From JABSQH01 sp039177505 (GTDB lineage: Bacteria > Actinomycetota > Acidimicrobiia > Acidimicrobiales > Ilumatobacteraceae), in the NCBI GenBank assembly GCA_039177505.1, contig JBCDFR010000013.1, positions 1 to 64,000 on the forward strand: 64,000 nt of DNA, in the 5' to 3' direction. The position numbers were made by a program, and so were the translations under genes. The notes under the pieces were generated by a model. The model was given only the letters and a program-made list of their open reading frames with translations. It was not told where the DNA came from and did not search any database. Shown here piece after piece: positions 1 to 8,698 of this stretch (position 1 is the stretch's first letter; each line of letters opens with the position of its first letter).

Positions 1-345
1 CTCGACGCCACACCCCGCGAGATCGCCGAACCGATGGTGCTCATGTTGGCGCCGCTCGTGCCACACGTGAGCGAGGAGTTGTGGCGCCGGCTCGGGCACG
101 ACGACACGCTGACCTACGAGACCTTCCCGACGGCCGACGCATCGCGACTGGTCGACGACACGATCGAGGTCCCCGTACAGATCAACGGCAAGGTACGCAG
201 CCGAGTCGTGGTCTCCGCCGACGCCGATCCCGCCACGCTGGAGGCGACGGCGCTGGCCGATGCTGTCGTCGCGGCGGCGCTCGACGGCGGCACAGCGAAG
301 AAGGTCATCGTGGTACCCGGCCGCATGATCAACGTGGTTGTGTGA
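1..345 (+). CDS. leuS: Leucyl-tRNA synthetase, C-terminal fragment
   Basis: Only the last 114 codons are in the window; the 5' part lies to the left. The enzyme charges tRNA-Leu in the cytoplasm. The fragment covers the end of the anticodon-binding helical domain (LAPLVPHVSEELW, about residues 16-28 of the fragment) and the small C-terminal domain, with VQINGKVRSRV in the middle and KKVIVVPGRMINVVV at the end, both typical of bacterial LeuRS. The 113 bp that follow, up to the next start, hold no gene or clear terminator. Confidence 0.95.
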   Translation, partial: LDATPREIAEPMVLMLAPLVPHVSEELWRRLGHDDTLTYETFPTADASRLVDDTIEVPVQINGKVRSRVVVSADADPATLEATALADAVVAAALDGGTAKKVIVVPGRMINVVV

Positions 346-458
346 CGCACAGAGGGGCGCTGTCGTCCTGACGAGGCCATCATGATGCTGTCGACGATCA
401 TGGAGTGGCGGACGGTGTCGGTCGCTCGATCGTCGCGTGACGACCGCAACCTCGAACG

Positions 459-2588
459 ATGACCACGCTGAGTCCCGATACCGACACCTCCCCGGCGCCG
501 AGCGACCCGCGCATCGGGTATCAGCCGGCGCTCGATGGGCTACGTGGCCTCGCCGTGGCCGGCGTAGTCGCGTTCCACCTCGGGCATCTCAGTGGTGGCT
601 TTCTCGGCGTCGACCTGTTCTTCACGTTGTCGGGGTATCTGATCACGCGCCTGTTGCTCGTCGAGCGCGCCGCCAAGGGCGGCGTCGATCTGCGCCGCTT
701 CTGGACTCGCCGGGCGCGCCGCTTGCTCCCGGCGCTGTACGCGCTGCTCGCGGCGACCGCTGTGTACGCCGCCTGGTTCGCGCGGCCGGACGAACTCGCA
801 GGCATCCGCGGCGGCGGGATCTCGGCGTTGGCCTATGTCGCCAACTGGTGGGCGATCGTCACCGGCGACGGGTACTGGGATCTGTTCACCACGCCGTCAC
901 CGCTCGAGCATCTGTGGAGCCTCTCGATCGAAGAGCAGTTCTACGTGGTGTGGCCATTGGCCGTCGTGTTCCTCCTAGGGGCGGCGCTGCGGATGCGTCG
1001 GCTGCTCATCGTGTCGGTGATCGCCGCCGTTGCCTCGGCCGTCTTGATGGCAGTGCTGGCGTCGGGTGATCTGAGCGACGCGTACCTCAACACGTTTACC
1101 CGCGTCGGCTCGATGCTCGTCGGCGCAATTGTCGCCATTGCGTTGCACCGACGCGCTGGCGCACCGGTGAGCGATGCGACGGCCCGTGCGCTCCAGATCG
1201 GCGGTCTTCTGTCGGCTGCACTGCTCGCATGGATGTGGTTCGTAGTCGACGGGACGAACACGACGATTTATCGGGGTGGGTTTCTGCTGCACGCGGCGGC
1301 GGTCGGTGTGATCATCGTGGCGATCACGATCGGCCCGAACGGCCCAGCGGCGCGGATGTTCCGCATGGAGCCGTTGCGCCAGCTCGGCCTCGTCTCCTAT
1401 GGCGTCTACCTGTGGCATTGGCCGGTGATCGTCATCGCCAACAGCGAACGCACGGGGCTCGAAGGCGCCGCCCTCCTTGTCACTCGCCTGGGGATCACGA
1501 CGGTGCTGACCGTAGCCTCCTACGTCCTGCTCGAGCAGCCGATCCGTCACAGCAAGGCTGCGCCGCGCACCGTCGGCATCATCTCGATCGGCGCGGCGCT
1601 GGTGCTCGCGGCGGCGCTGTTCGTCACGACCATTCCCGAGACCCGCACGATTCTTGCCGGACCCGCTCCCACGTTGCCGCCACGTACGACCGACACTGCG
1701 GCGACGACTCCCGCCACGAGCGCTCCGCCGACCACCGCCGCAGTCGAGGCTGCGGCGGGCGCACCGTCGGTGACACTGGCGGAGCCGGCCGACACCGCAC
1801 CACCGACCACACTCGAAGCCGCGGACGCCACCGACGACGCTGCAAACGAGGCCGCAGCGGATCGGGGCATCTTGCAAACGGAGCCGCCGCTCGGCCCAGC
1901 CGTTGTGCCCATCGGTGAGCCGGTGAACGTGCTGCTCACCGGCGACTCGTTCATGTTCGACGCCGAACCGGGCATCACCGCCGCGCTCACCGCGGGCGGC
2001 GGCGCCAACGTCGCCGAGGAGGCCCGTTTCGGGTTTCGCATCACCGACGATGGCTGGGAGTCGGTGCTCGAAGAACAGGTCGCCCTGGCCGATCCCGACG
2101 TCGTCATCGCCATGTGGGCACGCTTCGATGCGGCCTGGCTGCAAGAGAACGACCCCGACGAATACCGCGCCCGACTCGATCGCGCCGTCGAGATCCTGAC
2201 CTCGAACGGGGCCACCCTCGGGTTCGTCGGACTGGCGCCGTCGCTGAGCGGTGGCGTCGACCCGACACCGGTCGACCGATCGATCAACGGGTTCTTCCGC
2301 GAGTTGCCCGAGCGATTTCCCGGTTCGGTGTTCTATATAGACCCCGACCCAGTCGTGGCTCCGACCGGTGAGTTCGAGCTGCTGATCGACGTCCCCGAAG
2401 GCCAGCACCGAGTGCGCAAGACCGACGGTAACCACTACTGCCCCGACGGGTCGGCACGATTCGGATTGGCAATCGGCCAGTTCGTCGAGACGCTCACCGG
2501 GTTGGCGCAAGTCGATCCCGCCGTGTGGTGGGGCGGCGAGTGGCGCAGCGACTCGCGTTATGACGAGCCGGCCGGCTCGTGCAGCTGA
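459..2588 (+). CDS. Acyltransferase 3 family membrane protein with C-terminal SGNH domain
   Basis: A 709-residue OafA/YrhL-type protein that probably transfers acyl (often acetyl) groups to a surface sugar or peptidoglycan. The N-terminal part has about ten membrane segments and starts with the family motif around LDGLRG (26-30) and a likely catalytic His40, followed by GVDLFFTLSGYL. A Pro/Thr/Ala-rich linker covers about residues 395-470. The outer SGNH hydrolase-like domain has its Ser block at GDS (494-496) and its Asp-His pair at DGNH (D656, H659), so it looks catalytically intact. The substrate cannot be read from the sequence. Its 3' end overlaps the convergent glycosyltransferase gene by 31 bp. 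Confidence 0.92.
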   Translation: MTTLSPDTDTSPAPSDPRIGYQPALDGLRGLAVAGVVAFHLGHLSGGFLGVDLFFTLSGYLITRLLLVERAAKGGVDLRRFWTRRARRLLPALYALLAATAVYAAWFARPDELAGIRGGGISALAYVANWWAIVTGDGYWDLFTTPSPLEHLWSLSIEEQFYVVWPLAVVFLLGAALRMRRLLIVSVIAAVASAVLMAVLASGDLSDAYLNTFTRVGSMLVGAIVAIALHRRAGAPVSDATARALQIGGLLSAALLAWMWFVVDGTNTTIYRGGFLLHAAAVGVIIVAITIGPNGPAARMFRMEPLRQLGLVSYGVYLWHWPVIVIANSERTGLEGAALLVTRLGITTVLTVASYVLLEQPIRHSKAAPRTVGIISIGAALVLAAALFVTTIPETRTILAGPAPTLPPRTTDTAATTPATSAPPTTAAVEAAAGAPSVTLAEPADTAPPTTLEAADATDDAANEAAADRGILQTEPPLGPAVVPIGEPVNVLLTGDSFMFDAEPGITAALTAGGGANVAEEARFGFRITDDGWESVLEEQVALADPDVVIAMWARFDAAWLQENDPDEYRARLDRAVEILTSNGATLGFVGLAPSLSGGVDPTPVDRSINGFFRELPERFPGSVFYIDPDPVVAPTGEFELLIDVPEGQHRVRKTDGNHYCPDGSARFGLAIGQFVETLTGLAQVDPAVWWGGEWRSDSRYDEPAGSCS

Positions 2589-3880
2589 GCCTGCGCATGA
2601 GCTTCGGTACCGGGTGACCGCCGCAACCGACGCATCCCAGCCGCCGCAGCCACTGCGGCCAAGACGATCACCGACGGTTCGGCGGCAACCCTGAACCGCT
2701 GATTGCCGTACGTGAACACGACCAAGGCGAACACCATCCCCACGGGCACGACGAGCGGCCAGATCGTGATCCGGCGCCGCCTAGCGAGTACGCCGCCGAC
2801 CACGGCCGCCGGGGCGAGAACGATCCACCCGATCCAGCCCGCCCACAGCCACTGGTAGTTGCGGCCCTCGAGGCTCTCGTAGAACAGCTGCGTGCGTACG
2901 TCCCATACGCCAGCCGTGCGCAATACGCGCAGTGTTGCCACCGCTGGCAGCCGTTCGGGATTGTCGACGGCAAAATCGATCGCCGCGGTCCGCCGTTGCG
3001 CTCCAGCATCGGTCTCGTCGAGCGCATCGACATCGACGGCCAGCGCACAGTCGATGCGCCACAGTCCGGCCTGCTCTCCGCGGTAGGTCCGCTCACAGTT
3101 GGCGCCGGCGAGCAACGTGCCACTGTTGTTCGTGAACGGCTGCAGCTGATCGAGACTGACGGCGTTGCGGATGGTCCATCCGCCGACACACACGATCACT
3201 CCAATCGACGCCGCACCAACGCGGCGGCCCCAGGTGCGCCAGTCGATCGATCCCTCGTCGGATCGGGCCGACGCTGCCGGGACGAGCAACGCCGGCAACA
3301 GCACGATCGCCTCGCTGCGCGTCAGCACACCCAAACCGACCGCTGCGCCCGCGGCCGCAAGCCACCAGACCACACGCTGCCGATCGCGACGGGACTCGAA
3401 CACGCACCACAGCGACAACGTGACGAGCAGGAAATACCAACCCTCGCTGGCCAGGGAGCCGTCGAACACGATCATCTGTGGGTACACGGCCAGCACACCT
3501 GCTGCGACCACCCCGACCGTGGCCCCGGCCACCGCCCGTCCGAGCAGCGCGATGGCGACGATGGACAAGGCGCCGACGAGACAACCGAGGAACCGCTGAT
3601 CATCGGCGTTGTTGAGCCCGATGAGATCAGCGAACGCCAGAACGGACGGATACAGCGGCGGAAACTCGGCGGTCGGAACCGAGATGCCGAGGTCGGCATA
3701 CTCGCGGGGTCGCACATATCCGGCGCCCTCGGCCAGATGGCGCCCGAGCAGGTGATACGTCTCGGCGTCACCGAACAACTCGATACGCCCGTGCGCCGCG
3801 GTGAGAATGTAGATCATCCGGGCGACCACGCCGACGCCGACCGCACCGGCAGTCCAGCTCCAGAAGGTGCGGTCGCTCAC
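2558..3880 (-). CDS. GT-C type membrane glycosyltransferase (PMT/ArnT-like)
   Basis: A 440-residue polytopic membrane protein. It has the usual GT-C start: one membrane helix, then an outer loop with an acidic pair in GDAETYH (about D38 and E40), the candidate catalytic region, then a proline-rich FPPLYPS loop and about eight more hydrophobic helices. Such proteins move a sugar from a polyprenyl-phosphate carrier to a lipid or protein outside the membrane. I use the GTG at 3880; an ATG at 3931 adds 17 residues with A/T-rich third positions, unlike coding DNA here. The neighbouring acyltransferase suggests a shared role in cell-surface glycans (inference). Confidence 0.82.
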   Translation of the reverse strand: MSDRTFWSWTAGAVGVGVVARMIYILTAAHGRIELFGDAETYHLLGRHLAEGAGYVRPREYADLGISVPTAEFPPLYPSVLAFADLIGLNNADDQRFLGCLVGALSIVAIALLGRAVAGATVGVVAAGVLAVYPQMIVFDGSLASEGWYFLLVTLSLWCVFESRRDRQRVVWWLAAAGAAVGLGVLTRSEAIVLLPALLVPAASARSDEGSIDWRTWGRRVGAASIGVIVCVGGWTIRNAVSLDQLQPFTNNSGTLLAGANCERTYRGEQAGLWRIDCALAVDVDALDETDAGAQRRTAAIDFAVDNPERLPAVATLRVLRTAGVWDVRTQLFYESLEGRNYQWLWAGWIGWIVLAPAAVVGGVLARRRRITIWPLVVPVGMVFALVVFTYGNQRFRVAAEPSVIVLAAVAAAAGMRRLRRSPGTEAHAQAQLHEPAGSS

Positions 3881-4072
3881 TGCGGGATTCTCGCGCGCTC
3901 GTCTCGGATTTCCATCGATCCGCAGGACCATCCCCCCTTGCGTTCTCTGCGTTGCGGCGCGACAGTGGAACCGGATCCGTCAAGGTGTCAACAGGGACTC
4001 AGGCGTGGAGGCGTGCCTCCATCGACCAGTCCGAGCCTTTCCCCGCCAACGGGAGACACCCGGCGGATCCAA

Positions 4073-5446
4073 CTACGTCTCGGCCAGGTACCCGGCGAGC
4101 TTCTCCAGTGCTGCGGGCCCGAATTCAAGGGTGCGCAACTGCGCCTCGTCGACCTCGTCGGTGGGGGTTCCACCGTTGCTCGACCAGTCGAGACGGGCAC
4201 TTGACAGCCAGCGGGCGAGCTCAGGGTCGCCGCTCCACCGCACGGTATTGGTCATGGTGGCTGCGATCGTGCTCATCCAATCGACGTCGCTGTCGGGGTG
4301 CGGGACCACGGTGCACAGTTCGTTCTTCGTCGCCTCGTCGCCGTAGGCCGCTTCGACGTGGCCGATGAACGCTGCGCTGAAGACCTGCTGGCAGTGACGC
4401 ACCGTTTGCAGCACGATCCGGTCGTCGTCGAACACGGGAACCGTCGGCAAGCGGGCCAAGCCGTCCGCGGTGCAGTCCACGAAGACCGTGCCCGGCTCGA
4501 CGGTGACAGCACCCTGTTCGAGGACCATCTCGGTCGGACCGATCGACTGCACCCGACCCAGTCGGACGACATCGTGAATGGTGCGCAACATCTCGAGCTC
4601 GATGGTCGTCACCGTCGAACAGCGGTACATCGTCGGACGAACACCGGGGTCAAGCCGCAAGAGCGCGCCCACCGCCTCGAGCCGGTCGAACATGTCCTCG
4701 ACCGATGTCGACTCGGCAACAGCCTGGAACTGATCAGCAAATCCTCCGGCCGTCGACGCGAACAGCTCGCCTGGCTGGATCGATGCGCGGTCGAGATACC
4801 ACGAGTCGCGGGGCATCATCCAGGAGATGTGCTGTGGCTCGACGCCGTGTTGCAACAACCACAGGCAGGCATCGGCTCCGGTCTTGCCCGCACCGACGAC
4901 GACGTATCCCGGCGGTGGCGTCGACACCTTGGGTAACCCGTTCGGCGGGATGCACATCACACCGTCGGTGACCTCGTAGGCGGGCGGACGTTGCGACGGC
5001 ACCTCGACGCGCATGTAGCCAGCATCGACGAACGTCCGGGCGCGCACCTCGGTCATTGCACCGCTGGTCAACGAGCGAACGACGCCATCGCCGTCGTGCC
5101 GAGACATCGGCAGATAGCGGACGCGACCAGATGGGAGAAACCGTTGGTCCAACACCTGGCGGAAGTAGGCCACGACCTCGCTGCCCGTCGCCAGCTCGTA
5201 CAGACCCTTGTTCGTGCCGATCTGGTCGACGGCCCCACTTCCGAGTGGAGTCGAGTTCACACCGTAGAACGACGATGGCTGATGCAGCCGAACGTAGGGA
5301 TAGGCATCGTTCCAATGCCCGCCCGGCGCACTCTTGTCGTCGACGAGCGTTACCGTGGCATCGGTTTCGGTGAGCAACACATCGGTGAACGCCATCCCCA
5401 TCGCTCCGGCGCCGGTCACCAAGTAGTCGGTGTCGATCTGGTCCAT
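4073..5446 (-). CDS. FAD/NAD(P)-binding flavoprotein, probable monooxygenase-like
   Basis: 457 residues with two Rossmann dinucleotide motifs: GAGAMG at 12-17 directly after the start, the FAD site, and GAGKTG at about 183-188, placed like the NAD(P) site of flavin monooxygenases. GGHWNDAYPYVRLHQP resembles the FAD-contact region of that class. The start is the ATG at 5446, which puts the FAD motif at its usual distance from the N terminus; an upstream in-frame start would add 49 residues of unlikely sequence. The substrate is unknown. It stands alone, divergent from the LysM lipoprotein gene. Confidence 0.8.
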   Translation of the reverse strand: MDQIDTDYLVTGAGAMGMAFTDVLLTETDATVTLVDDKSAPGGHWNDAYPYVRLHQPSSFYGVNSTPLGSGAVDQIGTNKGLYELATGSEVVAYFRQVLDQRFLPSGRVRYLPMSRHDGDGVVRSLTSGAMTEVRARTFVDAGYMRVEVPSQRPPAYEVTDGVMCIPPNGLPKVSTPPPGYVVVGAGKTGADACLWLLQHGVEPQHISWMMPRDSWYLDRASIQPGELFASTAGGFADQFQAVAESTSVEDMFDRLEAVGALLRLDPGVRPTMYRCSTVTTIELEMLRTIHDVVRLGRVQSIGPTEMVLEQGAVTVEPGTVFVDCTADGLARLPTVPVFDDDRIVLQTVRHCQQVFSAAFIGHVEAAYGDEATKNELCTVVPHPDSDVDWMSTIAATMTNTVRWSGDPELARWLSSARLDWSSNGGTPTDEVDEAQLRTLEFGPAALEKLAGYLAET

Positions 5447-5568
5447 CGTCCCACGTTGCCACTCCAGCGGTTCGACGACCCGATCGGCGGCGTCGACGAC
5501 GCCAACACCGAAGGCAGATGTGGCCGATCTCACCACCACACTGCACCGATGGGGCAGCGGCGGGCCAA

Positions 5569-5574
5569 TAGCCT
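5569..5574 (+). promoter_or_regulatory. -10 box TAGCCT, leaderless-type
   Basis: TAnnnT hexamer ending 7 nt before the ATG at 5582. The spacing would put the transcription start at or beside the start codon. No Shine-Dalgarno sequence is present. Confidence 0.45.
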
Positions 5575-5581
5575 GGACAAC

Positions 5582-6169
5582 ATGAGTCCCCACCGCTCAC
5601 GGTCGCGTCGCGTCGCGATCGTGAGCGCAGCACTGGCCGGCGTGTTCGTCGCCAGCAGCTGCGCGCCTACGGCCGAAGAGGGCCTCGTCACGACAGCGCG
5701 CATCGTGCCGGACTCGACCGCGTTTGCGCTGCGTCCGGTCGTCAGCACGACCACGACAATCGCGGTGCTCGACCCTGACGACCCCGACGTCGATCGCTCC
5801 GACCTGCCGGGCACTGACTACGTCGTGCAGGAAGGCGACTACGGCCTCAAGGTCGCCGGCGAAAATGGCATCACCCTCGACGATCTCGTTGCCTACAACG
5901 GTTGGGACTCGATCGCGTCGTTCCCCTGGCCCGGCGAAATCGTCCGGATCCCTCCTGTCGACCCGAACGCCCCGACGGTCCCGCCCGTCACGTTCGCTCC
6001 GGAGCTGTGTGAGTCGCAGACACACACGATCGCCGCCGGCGAGTTTCCGCTGGGGATCGCGGACGAATACGAGATCACTGTGGAGGAGTTGAACCAGGCC
6101 AATCTCGGCAACCGGGCCTTCACCACGTTCGCCATTGGCGGCAACATCGTCATCCCGCCCAACTGTTGA
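5582..6169 (+). CDS. LysM-domain lipoprotein
   Basis: 195 residues. A basic N terminus and hydrophobic stretch end at Cys27 (VFVASSC), a lipobox with an unusual Ala at -3, so it is probably exported and lipid-anchored. After an acidic Thr-rich spacer come two LysM-like modules, about residues 79-125 (YVVQEGDYGLKVAGENGI) and 140-195 (HTIAAGEFPLGIADEYEI), which bind peptidoglycan or chitin-type sugars. It ends right after the second module, so no catalytic domain is attached. The chosen ATG gives a proper signal peptide; longer frames to the left run antisense to the flavoprotein gene. Confidence 0.85.
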   Translation: MSPHRSRSRRVAIVSAALAGVFVASSCAPTAEEGLVTTARIVPDSTAFALRPVVSTTTTIAVLDPDDPDVDRSDLPGTDYVVQEGDYGLKVAGENGITLDDLVAYNGWDSIASFPWPGEIVRIPPVDPNAPTVPPVTFAPELCESQTHTIAAGEFPLGIADEYEITVEELNQANLGNRAFTTFAIGGNIVIPPNC

Positions 6170-6246
6170 TCAGCCACAGTTGTCGAAATCGACGTCTCCG
6201 TTCGTAGTACTCATGTCCGCACACAGCACGACATGGGAGCACAACG

Positions 6247-6600
6247 ATGACCGAGAGCAACACGACCGAGCCCGGCGCCACCGGCACCAGCACGAGCAAC
6301 AAGGTGGCGATGGTCGGCACGATCACTTGTCAGGACGGCAAGGCCGACGAGATGGCAGCCGTGCTGGCCGAGATGGTCGCAGCGGCACGCAACGAACCTG
6401 GCGTCGACGCCTACACGTATCTTCGCGGCGAGGGCAACGAGTTCTGGTTCTTTGCGCTGATGCGCGATGCCGAATCGATGCAACAGCACGGTCAGACGCC
6501 CGCGATGAAGTCGGCGATGGAGGCATTCATGCCGTTGATGGCCGAGCCGCCACAGATGCGCGTGACTTCGCCGATCGCGGCGATCGGACTCGAGCTGTGA
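6247..6600 (+). CDS. Antibiotic-biosynthesis-monooxygenase (ABM) domain protein
   Basis: 117 residues. After a Thr/Ser/Gly-rich N terminus the protein is one ferredoxin-like ABM domain of the YgiN/quinol monooxygenase type: KVAMVGTITCQDGKADEM, then PGVDAYTYLRGEGNEFWFF and the MKSAMEAFMPLMA helix. Members act on quinones or polyketides without cofactor, or bind haem; which applies here is unknown. A GGGAG element lies before the ATG. The YCII-type gene follows after 16 bp in the same direction. Confidence 0.8.
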   Translation: MTESNTTEPGATGTSTSNKVAMVGTITCQDGKADEMAAVLAEMVAAARNEPGVDAYTYLRGEGNEFWFFALMRDAESMQQHGQTPAMKSAMEAFMPLMAEPPQMRVTSPIAAIGLEL

Positions 6601-6616
6601 CGATCGAGAGGTCCTG

Positions 6617-6964
6617 ATGCCGCAGTACCTCCTGTCGGTCTTCTACGAAGATGACGCCGATCCGCCCGACCCCGAGCAGATGCAGCAGATCATGACCGAC
6701 GTCGCCGCGCATCAACGGGAGATGCGCGACGCCGGAGTGTGGGTGTTCTACGGCGCGCTCACCGACGCCGCATCGGCCACGGTGGTGCGCGCCGACCGGA
6801 CGTCGGTCTCGATGACCGATGGACCGTACGCCGAGGCCAAAGAGCAGATCGGCGGGTTCACCGTTATCGATGTTCCCGATCTCGACACCGCTCTCGAGTG
6901 GGCCCGCAAGGGTGCCGCGGCGTGTACGTGGCCGGTCGAGGTGCGTCCGTTTCTGCCGGAGTGA
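6617..6964 (+). CDS. YCII/DGPF-domain protein, partner of the ECF sigma factor
   Basis: 115 residues with the ferredoxin-like YCII fold. The signature DGPF appears as DGPY at 68-71, followed by AEAKEQIGGF. Such proteins are almost always encoded beside ECF42 sigma factors, as here: the sigma gene starts inside this gene's stop codon (GTGA, 4-bp overlap), so translation is probably coupled. The molecular role of DGPF proteins is not established. GAGAGG lies about 6 nt before the ATG. Confidence 0.88.
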   Translation: MPQYLLSVFYEDDADPPDPEQMQQIMTDVAAHQREMRDAGVWVFYGALTDAASATVVRADRTSVSMTDGPYAEAKEQIGGFTVIDVPDLDTALEWARKGAAACTWPVEVRPFLPE

Positions 6965-8217
6965 TCGCGGACCACGATACGCCACGCGCCGAGATCGAGG
7001 AGATCTATCGGCGCGAAGTCGGTCGATGTACTGCGACGTTGGTCCGTGTCCTGGGTGATGTTGATCTCGCGGAGGACGCCGTAGCCGAGGCGTTCGCCAT
7101 CGCCGCACAACGGTGGCCCACTCACGGCATTCCACCGAATCCCGGCGCGTGGATCACGACGACGGGCCGTAACCGTGCGATCGATCGGCTCCGCCGCGAA
7201 GCGCGCCGATCCGACCTCGAGCGTGCCGCTATTCGACTCGTCGGAACAGCCGACGAGCAGGTCCCGATCACCGACGGACGTAGAGACCTCGACGTACTCG
7301 ACACGGTTGCCGATGACCAGCTGCGGCTGATGTTCCTCTGTTGCCATCCGGCGTTACATCCAGATGCGCAGGTGGCATTGACGCTTCGATTGCTGGGTGG
7401 CCTGTCCACCGACGAGATCGCGGGCGCCTTCTTGGTGCCGCCCGCCACGGTGGGACAACGGATCAGCCGGGCCAAAGCAAAGATCCGCGACACCCAGCCG
7501 GCGTACCGCATCCCGCCGCCAGAGCGCCTCGATGAGCGGCTCGCTCCACTCCTGGCAACCATCTACTTGATTTACAACGCGGCACACGACGCCGGCCAGC
7601 GCGACGACCACCGCACAGCTCTCGCCGCGTCGGCGATTCGGCTCGGTCGGGTACTCGCCGACCTGATGCCCGAGGAACCAGAGATCATCGGCCTCCTTGC
7701 GTTGATGCTGCTCACCGAGGCTCGCACCGCCGCCCGCACCGACGACGCTGGACAGATCGTTCTGCTCGCCGAACAGGAGCGCAGCCGGTGGGATCGTGAC
7801 CTCATCACCGAGGGCCATTCCCTCGTTCGTCGATGCCTGGCGATCAACCGCCCCGGGCCCTACCAGCTTCAGGCCGCGATCGCGGCCGTACACGCCGACG
7901 CGGAGACGGCGGCGGCCACCGAATGGGACCAGATTCTGGCCCTCTACGACCATCTGTTGGCGTTACGCCCCGATGCCGTGGTCGCACTCAACCGGGCGGT
8001 CGCAGTGCTCGAACACGACGGCCCGATCGCGGCGCTTGCGACGCTCGATGCGATCGAAGCCGACGGCCTCCACCGCATCCACGCAGTGCGCGCTGAGGCG
8101 CTGCGCCGGGCGGGGCGCACCGGCGAAGCCGCAAGCGAACTCCGCCGGGCGATCGGCCTGTCGAGCAACCCAGCGGAGCGGGCGCACCTCGAACGCGAAC
8201 TCAGTCGGCTGGAGTGA
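6961..8217 (+). CDS. ECF42-type RNA polymerase sigma factor with C-terminal helical extension
   Basis: 418 residues, about twice a plain ECF factor. Region 2 is in the first 80 residues (VLGDVDLAEDAVAEAFAIAAQRWP) and region 4 at about 115-170 (TLRLLGGLSTDEIAGAFLV plus the helix-turn-helix). From about residue 185 a long helical extension with LATIYLIYNAAHD and TPR-like repeats is typical of ECF42, where it takes part in control instead of an anti-sigma factor. No anti-sigma gene is nearby. The GTG at 6961 is chosen for its overlap with the YCII stop; an earlier start would run far into that gene. Target promoters are unknown. Confidence 0.88.
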   Translation: MIADHDTPRAEIEEIYRREVGRCTATLVRVLGDVDLAEDAVAEAFAIAAQRWPTHGIPPNPGAWITTTGRNRAIDRLRREARRSDLERAAIRLVGTADEQVPITDGRRDLDVLDTVADDQLRLMFLCCHPALHPDAQVALTLRLLGGLSTDEIAGAFLVPPATVGQRISRAKAKIRDTQPAYRIPPPERLDERLAPLLATIYLIYNAAHDAGQRDDHRTALAASAIRLGRVLADLMPEEPEIIGLLALMLLTEARTAARTDDAGQIVLLAEQERSRWDRDLITEGHSLVRRCLAINRPGPYQLQAAIAAVHADAETAAATEWDQILALYDHLLALRPDAVVALNRAVAVLEHDGPIAALATLDAIEADGLHRIHAVRAEALRRAGRTGEAASELRRAIGLSSNPAERAHLERELSRLE

Positions 8218-8419
8218 ACCCGTGATCGACGTCGGAGTCGATCGTGTCGAGCACCTCGCCATATCCGACGTCGTCCTCGGGCCTGACCGGCTGGGAAATC
8301 ATGTCGTCGGGATCGGCGTCGATCGTGTCGGTGGTGTGCGAGCCGACGTCTTCGGGCGGCGGATCGACCGCCGCCTGTTGCCGTGGCCCAGCGGATGGCT
8401 TCGTGTTCGTGCCCGGCAC
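8201..8419 (-). CDS. Small acidic hypothetical protein (uncertain)
   Basis: A 72-codon frame starting with GTG on the minus strand, with strongly G/C-biased third positions, ending in an Asp-rich stretch (DTIDADPDD, DTIDSDVDHGF). It overlaps the last 17 bp of the sigma gene. Between 8420 and 8555 a different minus frame carries the coding-like bias (for instance ERANAPTKDTSATEY), so the gene may be longer and interrupted by a frameshift, or the start may be wrong. I recognise no family. It is the only content I see in the gap 8218-8698. Confidence 0.35.
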   Translation of the reverse strand: MPGTNTKPSAGPRQQAAVDPPPEDVGSHTTDTIDADPDDMISQPVRPEDDVGYGEVLDTIDSDVDHGFTPAD

Positions 8420-8698
8420 TCTGATCGCGAAGATGATCGGCGAGACCGCTGCTTTCTTCGGTCTGGTACTCGGTCGCCGAGGTGTCCTTGGTCGGCGCGT
8501 TAGCCCGCTCGCTCGTCGTTCGATGACACGACCAACATGCCCAACGCCCGCTCAACGGTCACTCAGCCACCACCCAAGTCGACTCAATGATGCCGAAGAG
8601 CCGCCTCGACGGCGGCCAACGCGTCTGGCACACTGTTCCAATCAGCTCGCACAGCGACCGGCCACACAGAACGGTCGATCCGGAGAGAGGTCTGCCAG

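Noticed and set aside
975..2510. Open frame of 511 codons on the minus strand
   Set aside because: It runs antisense to the acyltransferase, lacks recognisable domains and has Arg/His-rich composition typical of shadow frames in high-GC DNA.
2996..4204. Open frame of 402 codons on the plus strand
   Set aside because: Antisense to the glycosyltransferase; no domain and no coding bias.
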